Positions 5,888 through 11,508 of a stretch of DNA of 11,508 nucleotides are shown piece after piece (within the stretch, counting starts at the first letter, position 1; every line of letters begins with the position of its first letter). This DNA comes from DATDRS01 sp035291605. GTDB lineage: Bacteria; Chloroflexota; Anaerolineae; Anaerolineales; UBA6663. The position numbers were made by a program, and so were the translations under genes. The stretch is taken from positions 1 to 11,508 of the forward strand of contig DATDRS010000026.1 in NCBI GenBank assembly GCA_035291605.1, written 5' to 3'. The notes beneath the pieces are model-generated. The model saw only the letters and a list, made by a program, of their open reading frames with translations. It ran no database searches and was not told the origin of the DNA.

Positions 5888-7048
5888 ATGAACACATTCG
5901 TTAAGCGCCTGCGCCTGGGGGCGTCGGTCTGCGCGCTGGCGGCTCTGCCCTGGGCGGCGGCTCTCCAGCCGCCCACGCCGCTCGCCGACCAGGGACCGCC
6001 ACTGCAGGTTCAAGTGACGCAAGTGGACGAGTCGCAATTTCCGCGCATCAAGGTCTACGTCTCGGTGACGGATGCCGCCGGCGAGCCAGTGGGCGTCGCC
6101 CCATCGCGCCTGGTGTTGTCCGAGAATGGCGGGGCCATCACGCCGGAGGAGATCAGCGGACAAGGCGAGATCGGCCCGCTGACCACTCTGCTCATCATGG
6201 ACGTGTCGGGCAGTATGAATGAGGCGGGCAAGCTGGAGGCGGCTAAAGCCGCAGCGCGCGCCTACGTGGACCAGATGCGTCCCGGTGACCAAATCGGGCT
6301 GGTGACGTTCAACACCGAGATCAACTACGCGCAACCGATCACGACCGACCGCGCGGCGGTAGCGAAGGCGATCGACAGTCTGAAGGCAGACGAAGACACG
6401 GCGATGTACGACGCGCTGGCGCAGGGCGTGCAAATCCTGTCTCGTGTCGAAGGCCGCAAGGCTATCCTCGGCCTCACCGACGGACTGGACAACCGCAGCA
6501 CCCATACGGTCAGTCAGGTGATTGAGCAGGTCGGGCCAAGCGGGCTGTCCATCTCCACCATCGGCCTGGGCGATCCGTCCCAGTTGAAGATCTCGAACGC
6601 GGGTCTCGACCAGGCGGCGCTGAAAGGGTTGGCCGAACGCGCCGGGGGCGCTTACGGTTACGCCGACGACCCTAACTCACTGCGCAGTCTGTATGAGCGC
6701 TTTGGGCGCGTGCTGCAAAACGAGTACGTGCTGACCTTCACCTCACCCAATGCCCTGCGCGATGGGGTGAACCGCAGTCTCACCGTGCGCCTCGCCGATG
6801 CGGGCGTCTCCGCGCAGGCCGCGTATAACCCGGGGGGCGTGGTGCCCGAGGCGCCCAACCGGAACTCGTGGATGCTGTTCGGCGCGGCGCTGGCTGTGCT
6901 GCTTGCTTTGCTGTTCGTACCGGTGCTCGCCGGCCGTAGCCTCGCGGCGGCCCAAAGCCTGAGGCCGGCGTGGGGCAAGAAGAAAGCCTCGCGCATCCGG
7001 CTCAAAGATCAACCGGGAGTGACGCCGCCGCGCGTGCGTTTGCGGTGA
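5888..7048 (+). CDS. VWA-domain protein with signal peptide, single C-terminal membrane anchor and cytosolic tail
   Basis: 386 aa. A signal peptide (basic n-region, hydrophobic 11-26) precedes a strand-rich segment and a von Willebrand factor A domain of about 97-275. The metal site is intact: DVSGS (D105, S107, S109), T171 and D198 in LTDGLDNRS. A beta domain (280-315) follows, then a membrane segment (327-348) and a basic tail with KKK at 364-366. This predicts an extracytoplasmic metal-dependent adhesion domain tied to a cytosolic tail. The tail carries both versions of the operon's motif: SRIRLK (368-373) and the terminal PRVRLR (381-386). It begins 4 nt after the FHA gene with an AGAGG ribosome site. 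The layout resembles a receptor or scaffold that could pass envelope signals to the cytosolic conjugation enzymes; this is inference. The ligand is unknown. Confidence 0.85.
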   Translation: MNTFVKRLRLGASVCALAALPWAAALQPPTPLADQGPPLQVQVTQVDESQFPRIKVYVSVTDAAGEPVGVAPSRLVLSENGGAITPEEISGQGEIGPLTTLLIMDVSGSMNEAGKLEAAKAAARAYVDQMRPGDQIGLVTFNTEINYAQPITTDRAAVAKAIDSLKADEDTAMYDALAQGVQILSRVEGRKAILGLTDGLDNRSTHTVSQVIEQVGPSGLSISTIGLGDPSQLKISNAGLDQAALKGLAERAGGAYGYADDPNSLRSLYERFGRVLQNEYVLTFTSPNALRDGVNRSLTVRLADAGVSAQAAYNPGGVVPEAPNRNSWMLFGAALAVLLALLFVPVLAGRSLAAAQSLRPAWGKKKASRIRLKDQPGVTPPRVRLR

Positions 7049-7062
7049 ACGATCAGATAAGG

Positions 7063-7098
7063 GCGTGGGAGCGTGTCTACGATCAACCGCTCCCACGC
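7063..7098 (+). repeat. 11-bp inverted repeat downstream of the VWA gene
   Basis: GCGTGGGAGCG (7063-7073) and CGCTCCCACGC (7088-7098) are exact reverse complements around a 14-nt loop. It sits in the 81-nt gap between the VWA gene and the small membrane protein gene. No T-run follows, so termination would be partial at best. It may mark the 3' end of the core ubiquitin-like transcript. Confidence 0.5.
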
Positions 7099-7129
7099 TG
7101 GCCCTCAACCGAAGAAAGGAGTGATGACC

Positions 7130-7438
7130 ATGCAAGTGACTAGACATCCCGGAACGCTCTTGTTGAGCATCTGGCTCATCGCGATCGGTTTGCTGCCTTT
7201 GCTCAACCTCCGTTTTCCCGCCAGTGACACGATCCTTGCCCTTCTGGCTCTCGCCGCGGGCGTCTGGCTGCTGGTGGGGCCTGTGAGGCAGGGCCGGAGG
7301 GTGGGACCGCTCTTACTGGCAGTCTGGCTTATCGCGACGGGTTTATTGTCGCTGCTCCCAATCAGTTTCCCAGCCAGCGGCATCATCCTGGCCCTGCTGG
7401 CTGTCGCCGCCGGGGTGCTGCTTCTCATCGGGCGGTGA
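7130..7438 (+). CDS. Small four-helix membrane protein built from two tandem repeats
   Basis: 102 aa, almost wholly hydrophobic. Residues 8-50 and 59-101 are two copies of one 43-residue unit, identical at about 30 positions by eye, joined by a short basic linker (PVRQGRR, 51-57). Each unit reads as helix, turn with FPAS, helix. The basic linker should face the cytosol, giving an N-out/N-in question that sequence alone cannot settle. The start is ATG 7130 because AAAGGAG (7115-7121) lies 8 nt upstream; ATG 7124 would be only 2 nt from it. No enzyme motif is visible. I do not recognise a named family, though similar short repeats occur in bacterial membrane proteins. Its link to the ubiquitin-like genes is only positional. 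Confidence 0.75.
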   Translation: MQVTRHPGTLLLSIWLIAIGLLPLLNLRFPASDTILALLALAAGVWLLVGPVRQGRRVGPLLLAVWLIATGLLSLLPISFPASGIILALLAVAAGVLLLIGR

Positions 7439-7451
7439 GCCGGGGAGCCGG

Positions 7452-7476
7452 CTGGTCCCGGACGGTTCGGGGCCGG
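7452..7476 (+). repeat. Weak hairpin between two small membrane-protein genes
   Basis: Positions 7452-7460 can pair with 7468-7476 over nine bases, two of them G-U, around a 7-nt loop. It lies just before the ribosome site of the YggT-family gene. It may be chance in such GC-rich sequence. Confidence 0.25.
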
Positions 7477-7489
7477 AAGAGAGAGGATC

Positions 7490-7867
7490 ATGTCGAACAC
7501 ACTCGATTACAAGCCGGTCGAGCATCGCGAACGCGCAGGCGTGGAGCGCCGCGCGCGCGTCGCCGCCCGCCCGGCGCAGGGGCTGTATAAAGTTGTGCAG
7601 CTGACCTGGCTGTTGACGGGCGCGCTGGAGGTCCTGATCGGTTTGCGCGTTCTGCTGAAGCTGATCGCCGCTAACCCGGCCAACCCCTTCGCCCGCTTCG
7701 TCTACCAGATCACGGCGCTGTTTCTGAAGCCCTTCGTGGGCCTGACGGCCAACCCGGCCTCCGACGGCATGGTGCTGGAATTTCACGCGCTCATCGCGAT
7801 GCTCGTCTATGCGCTGCTCGCCTGGGGCATCATTCAGCTCTTGGGGTTGATCTTCGATCAGGCCTGA
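7490..7867 (+). CDS. YggT-family membrane protein
   Basis: 125 aa. A hydrophilic basic N-tail (1-34) precedes two hydrophobic segments, about 36-58 and 96-120, separated by a loop with NPANPFARFVYQITALFLKP (62-81). The Asn-Pro, Phe-Tyr and Leu-Lys-Pro features and the second helix match the YggT family, found next to division or cell-envelope genes in many bacteria and of uncertain biochemical role. One YggT unit is present, as in the shorter family members. AGAGGA lies about 5 nt before ATG. It follows the repeat protein by 51 nt in the same direction and probably shares its transcript. Confidence 0.75.
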   Translation: MSNTLDYKPVEHRERAGVERRARVAARPAQGLYKVVQLTWLLTGALEVLIGLRVLLKLIAANPANPFARFVYQITALFLKPFVGLTANPASDGMVLEFHALIAMLVYALLAWGIIQLLGLIFDQA

Positions 7868-7930
7868 GGGCGCGGCGTTCGCAAGCGGGCGCCAGCCGCC
7901 AGGCCATTTAGAGAGTCGGAAACTCTGACC

Positions 7931-9004
7931 ATGGCGCTGCCGGACTTAGCCACGATCCTGGAGGCGCACCGGGGTGAACGCCATGCCGTCGTCCTGCAGG
8001 CGTTCCCCGACCCCGATGCCATTTCGTCGGCGTTCGCGCACCGGCTGATCAGCGCACGCTTTGACATCGAGACGACGCTTCTCTACAGCGGCAAGATCAG
8101 CCACCAGCAAAATGTAGCCCTGGTGAAACTGCTGGGGATTGACCTGATCCGCTACGATGGATCGTTCGACCTCAAGCCCTTCGCCGGGGCGGTTTTCGTG
8201 GACAATCAGGGGACGACCTCTGAAGAAATCGTCAGCGCGCTCGAAGCGGCCGGCGTGCCGCCCCTCATCGTCGTGGATCACCACGAGCCTCAAGAACGGT
8301 TGAAGCCGGAGTTCAGCGATGTTCGCCGCCGGGGCGCGACGGCGACGATCTACGCGGAGTACCTGGAGCAGGGGCTGATCGAAATGGACAAAACACACCG
8401 GGAGCACGTGGTGGCGGCGACGGCGCTATTACACGGCCTGTTCACGGACACCCTGGGCTTTATCCACGCCAGCGCGGAGGATTTTCAGGCAGCCAGTTTC
8501 CTGAGCCGGTTCAGGGACGCCGACCTGCTCGGTCAAATCATGAGCCAGGCCCGCTCGAAGCAGACCATGGACGTGGTCCGGCGGGCGCTGGGCAACCGCG
8601 TGGTGGTCGAGAGCTTTTCGCTGGCCGGCATCGGCTATTTGCGCGCTGAAGACCGCGACGCCATCCCGCAGGCCGCCGACTTTCTCATCACCGAGGAGAA
8701 CGTTCACACGGCCCTGGTGTACGGCATCGTCGTCGGGGATGACAGGCAGGAAACGCTGATTGGCTCCATGCGCACCTCCAAGCTCACCCTCGAGCCAGAT
8801 AGTTTCATCAAAGAAGTTTTGGGTAGGAACATCAACGGGCGCTACTATGGCGGGGGTAAGCCGACGGCGGGCGGTTTCGAGATTCCGGTCGGCTTCCTGG
8901 CCGGCGATCACAGCGAGGCCTATCGGCAGTTGAAGTGGCAGGTGTACGACGACCAGATCAGGCAGAAATTCTTCGCCAAGATTGGCGTCGAACAAAAGTC
9001 GTAA
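7931..9004 (+). CDS. DHH/DHHA1-family phosphoesterase (NrnA-like)
   Basis: 357 aa, soluble. DHH-superfamily metal motifs appear in order: DPDA (27-30), D91 in VFVDN, DHH (116-118) and D173 in FTDT. The C-terminal DHHA1 domain ends with GGGKPTAGG (307-315), the Gly-rich substrate loop. Standalone members of this superfamily act as nanoRNase and 3'-phosphoadenosine phosphatases or degrade c-di-AMP and pApA. Which substrate applies here cannot be decided from motifs. There are no membrane segments or sensor domains, unlike GdpP. The ribosome site is weak (GGAAA). It starts 63 nt after the YggT gene and ends the plus-strand gene run; the next gene converges on it. Confidence 0.85.
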   Translation: MALPDLATILEAHRGERHAVVLQAFPDPDAISSAFAHRLISARFDIETTLLYSGKISHQQNVALVKLLGIDLIRYDGSFDLKPFAGAVFVDNQGTTSEEIVSALEAAGVPPLIVVDHHEPQERLKPEFSDVRRRGATATIYAEYLEQGLIEMDKTHREHVVAATALLHGLFTDTLGFIHASAEDFQAASFLSRFRDADLLGQIMSQARSKQTMDVVRRALGNRVVVESFSLAGIGYLRAEDRDAIPQAADFLITEENVHTALVYGIVVGDDRQETLIGSMRTSKLTLEPDSFIKEVLGRNINGRYYGGGKPTAGGFEIPVGFLAGDHSEAYRQLKWQVYDDQIRQKFFAKIGVEQKS

Positions 9005-9021
9005 CGGCGCTCAGGCTTTGA

Positions 9022-9051
9022 GGCGCGCAGGTTTTACTGTCTGCAAGCGCG
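9022..9051. terminator. Possible weak terminator between convergent genes
   Basis: GCGCGC at 9022-9027 can pair with GCGCGC at 9046-9051, with an alternative inner GCAG/CTGC pairing (9026-9029 with 9040-9043). It lies in the 98-nt gap where two transcripts meet, where a bidirectional terminator is expected. No T-run is present on either strand, so intrinsic termination is doubtful. Confidence 0.25.
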
Positions 9052-9102
9052 CGTGTCCATGTGGGCGTTGAACACTCCCCGCGCCGGCTCCCCCACTTAG
9101 CC

Positions 9103-11019
9103 TCACTCTTCGCCCGTCATTCGCAAAAACACCTCCACGACTGCCGGGTCGAAGTGCGTGCCGGAGAGCGATTCGATGTGCTCGCGCACTTTCTCTTCGG
9201 GCCAACCCGCGCGGTAGGGACGATCCGAGCGCAGCGCGTCCCACACATCCACCACGGCAAAGACCCGCGCCGCCAGTGGGATCTGTTCTCCTTTCAGCCC
9301 GTTCGGGTAGCCGGCGCCGTCCCACTTTTCATGATGGCCATAGGGAATGTCCAGCGCTGAGCGCAGGTGGGGAATCGGCGCGAGGAGTTGATAGGCATAT
9401 TCCGGATGTTTGCGCACAATGGCCCACTCTTCGTCCGTGAGCGGACCGGGGTTGAGCACAATGCCGTCGGGGACTCCCATCATGCCGATGTCGTGCAACA
9501 ACGCGCCCCGGCGCACGTGCTCAAGCTCCCCCTCGCTTAGGCCCATGTCACGCGCCAGGCGCACGGTCACCTCCGTCACCCGCTGCGTGTGCCCTTCAGG
9601 CTCCTTATCATGCAAATCGAGCGCGCGCGACCAACCTTCGATGGTGGCGTCGTAAGCCAGGGCCAGTTCCGAATTCACGTGTTGCAGGTTGTCGAAGAGT
9701 TGAGCGTTGTCAATCGCGATCGCCGCCTGTCCGGCGAGTGTCTCCAGAAACTCCAGCCATTCCTGATCCGGGTTGAGCGGGGCGCGGTGGAAGATCTCCA
9801 GGACGCCCTTGACCTGCCCCTTAGCGATGAGGGGGACTCCGTAGTAGGTCACAAAGTTCTCACCCGCCAGGAGCGGGGCGCGCGCGAAGTCGTGCGCCTG
9901 GCCCAAATCGGCGATGCTCACGCTTCGGCGTTCGAGGGCTGCCTGGCCGGCGTAGCCTTCGCCTAAGCGCCGACGGAAACGCTCCATTTTTCTGGTCCGG
10001 AACCCCTGCCCGGCCGCATATTCGAGCAGGTTGGTGTATGGGTTGTATAACAACACCACCACCGCGTCAATCTGAAGTTGGCTGACGATATGCTGGAGAA
10101 GAATGTTGAGCGTCATGCGCAGGTCAACGCTCCCGGCGATGGCTTGATCAATCGCGCGCAGCGCCTGGACATGTTTCAGCCGGCGCTCCGTTTGATCGTG
10201 CAAGCGCGTGCGCTCAATCGTCAGCGCCGCCTGGTGACTGATCGCCACGGCTAACTGCATGTCGCGCCGGTCGAAGGGTCGCCGGTGTGCTTGAGTCTTG
10301 TAGGCGTAGATGATCGCGGTGACCTGGTCGCCGGTCATGACCGGGATGCACAGCACCGAGCGAACGCCGAGCAGCGCAGCCGTTTTGATCAGATCAGGGT
10401 TAGGGTAGGTCGCTATGTCCGGGATGTGAACGGCCAGGCGTTGGCCGACGACCTCATGCGCCAGGGAAGTTGGAAAGCCTAATTGGGGTAAGCGATCGAG
10501 GTGCTCGACCAGAATCACCTCGCATCGGTCCGCCCCCATGGCCAGGCGCATCAACTCCGAAACTTCGCGCAGCGCGAGGTGTAGATCAATGACCCTATTC
10601 AATCGGCCGGCGACCTCGTAGAGCAGGATCGCATGTTGATCGATCGACTCGAGCAGGAGATCGCGGGTAAAAGGCTGGGTCGTGCTGGGCAGAGGGGCCG
10701 AAACCAGAGCGTGCGTTTCGTCACCCCGAACCGTCAGGGCGATGACGTACTGGCCGATGCGGATTTGGTCCTCAGGGTGTAGAGGCTGAGGCTCGGTGAT
10801 GCGCTCGCGATTGACAAAAGTCCCATTGGAGCTGCCCAGGTCTTTGATCAGCAAGGTGTTCGTGTCCGGGTCGTAGTCAATCTCGGCATGTTCGCGCGAA
10901 GCCGATTGGTCCAGGATTTGAATGGCGTTTCCTGACTTCCTGCCAATCGTATTCCTACCTGGCTCCAGGATATACTCGTAAGGCTCCCGGGCCGGAGACC
11001 GAATCGTGAGCAGCCACAT
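9103..11019 (-). CDS. FHA-GAF-GAF-HD-GYP protein, predicted c-di-GMP phosphodiesterase
   Basis: 638 aa, cytosolic. Domain order: FHA (about 1-98), GAF (about 140-272), GAF (about 290-442), HD-GYP (about 455-638). The FHA domain has the full phosphothreonine set: G26-R27, S41-R42-x-H44 and SSNGT (63-67). The HD-GYP domain has H477, H509-D510 in LLHDIG, H538, HHEKWDG (562-568) followed by AGYP, and D591 in DVWDALRSDRPYR. These are the metal ligands and GYP signature of c-di-GMP phosphodiesterases. GAF domains would bind a small ligand and FHA a phosphorylated partner, so activity may answer to Ser/Thr kinase signalling. The start has an AGGA site about 9 nt upstream. It follows the partial HD-GYP gene by 45 nt in the same direction, so the two are probably co-transcribed. 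Unlike the FHA domain at 5026-5883, this one looks functional. Confidence 0.9.
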   Translation of the reverse strand: MWLLTIRSPAREPYEYILEPGRNTIGRKSGNAIQILDQSASREHAEIDYDPDTNTLLIKDLGSSNGTFVNRERITEPQPLHPEDQIRIGQYVIALTVRGDETHALVSAPLPSTTQPFTRDLLLESIDQHAILLYEVAGRLNRVIDLHLALREVSELMRLAMGADRCEVILVEHLDRLPQLGFPTSLAHEVVGQRLAVHIPDIATYPNPDLIKTAALLGVRSVLCIPVMTGDQVTAIIYAYKTQAHRRPFDRRDMQLAVAISHQAALTIERTRLHDQTERRLKHVQALRAIDQAIAGSVDLRMTLNILLQHIVSQLQIDAVVVLLYNPYTNLLEYAAGQGFRTRKMERFRRRLGEGYAGQAALERRSVSIADLGQAHDFARAPLLAGENFVTYYGVPLIAKGQVKGVLEIFHRAPLNPDQEWLEFLETLAGQAAIAIDNAQLFDNLQHVNSELALAYDATIEGWSRALDLHDKEPEGHTQRVTEVTVRLARDMGLSEGELEHVRRGALLHDIGMMGVPDGIVLNPGPLTDEEWAIVRKHPEYAYQLLAPIPHLRSALDIPYGHHEKWDGAGYPNGLKGEQIPLAARVFAVVDVWDALRSDRPYRAGWPEEKVREHIESLSGTHFDPAVVEVFLRMTGEE

Positions 11020-11064
11020 AATGTTTTCCTGGTTATTTTTCCACTGACTTTGATGTCAGAGGCG

Positions 11065-11508
11065 CTATGGCTCCAGGGTCAAGAACATCTTTGCCACTTG
11101 CGGGTCGAAGTGCGTTCCGGCCAACGAGCGGATATGCTCCTGCACCTTTTCGGCCGGCCAGGCCGGGCGGTAGGGCCGGTCGGAACGCAGCGCATCCCAC
11201 ACGTCTACCACCGCAAAGATGCGCGCCGCGAGCGGAATCTGCTCGCCCTTCAACCCGTGTGGATAGCCCGTGCCGTCCCATTTCTCGTGGTGGTAGTAGG
11301 GGATCTCCAGCGCCGGGCGCAGGTAGAGGATCGGCAGCAGCATCTCGTAGGCATAGACCGGATGTTTGCGCATGATCTCCCACTCTTCGTCGGTCAGCGG
11401 GCCGGGCTTGAGCAGGATGGCATCCGGGACGCCCATCTTGCCGATGTCGTGCAGCAGCGCGCCGCGCCGCAGGTGCACCCGCTCGGCGTCGCTCATGCCC
11501 ATCGCCTG
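11065..11508 (-). CDS. HD-GYP domain protein, 3' part only
   Basis: Only the C-terminal part is in the window; the frame is open through the right edge, so the ATG codons near 11502 are internal. It holds LLHDIGKMGVPD, the RKHP histidine, HHEKWDGTGYP and DVWDALRSDRPYR, all HD-GYP hallmarks, and ends in TLEP. It is about three quarters identical to residues 504-638 of the next protein downstream, so the two HD-GYP domains come from a tandem duplication or share a close ancestor. Its sensor part lies outside the window and is unknown. Confidence 0.85.
   Translation of the reverse strand, partial: QAMGMSDAERVHLRRGALLHDIGKMGVPDAILLKPGPLTDEEWEIMRKHPVYAYEMLLPILYLRPALEIPYYHHEKWDGTGYPHGLKGEQIPLAARIFAVVDVWDALRSDRPYRPAWPAEKVQEHIRSLAGTHFDPQVAKMFLTLEP

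Noticed and set aside
5116..5976. Minus-strand frame of 286 codons opposite the FHA membrane protein
   Set aside because: Its composition is that of a shadow frame (Gln-, Arg- and Ala-rich), and the plus-strand frame has membrane segments and an FHA fold.
1..11508. CRISPR array, tRNA, rRNA or insertion sequence
   Set aside because: I saw no regularly spaced direct repeats, tRNA-like cloverleaf, rRNA sequence or transposase.

Overview
The window is GC-rich and densely packed. It carries a bacterial ubiquitin-like conjugation operon on the plus strand, followed by small membrane-protein genes and two families of second-messenger phosphodiesterases. The gene content (YukD/EsaB-type ubiquitin-like protein with E1, E2, RING and JAMM partners, a YggT-family protein, FHA-GAF-GAF-HD-GYP regulators, VWA and FHA membrane proteins, small tandem-repeat membrane proteins) most resembles Chloroflexota. 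This is an inference from protein style, not from a marker gene.

Layout. Positions 1-392 hold no gene I can support, but include a strong double palindrome (288-320) and an AT-rich stretch. A good sigma70-like promoter (393-420) and a FadR-like pseudo-palindrome (425-445) precede the operon. The plus-strand genes are: E1 with an N-terminal GntR-type winged helix (459-2102); four-helix membrane protein with a C-terminal RING-like finger, a candidate E3 (2121-3017); ubiquitin-like/E2 fusion (3032-3877); free ubiquitin-like modifier (3985-4284); JAMM isopeptidase (4364-5029); polytopic membrane protein with a degenerate FHA domain (5026-5883); secreted and anchored VWA protein (5888-7048); a 102-aa membrane protein made of two tandem repeats (7130-7438); a YggT-family protein (7490-7867); and a DHH/DHHA1 phosphoesterase (7931-9004). 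Converging on the minus strand are an FHA-GAF-GAF-HD-GYP protein (9103-11019) and, upstream of it, a second HD-GYP gene cut by the right edge (11065-11508).

How it may work. E1 would adenylate the C-terminal glycine of the modifier, hand it through its cysteine to the E2 cysteine, and the membrane-bound RING protein would direct transfer to targets at the membrane. The JAMM protein would remove it or cut the ubiquitin-E2 fusion. The FHA and VWA membrane proteins probably belong to the same complex: five operon proteins (E1, RING, E2, JAMM, VWA) share a short R-[IV]-R-L motif in predicted flexible cytosolic segments, encoded by different codons each time. The GntR-E1 fusion suggests that the activating enzyme is also the operon's regulator, a BirA-like arrangement. 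The separate enzymes belong to known families, and bacterial ubiquitin-like operons have been described before. The parts I do not know from the literature are the GntR-E1 fusion, the shared R-[IV]-R-L motif, and the hairpins that bracket the free modifier gene.
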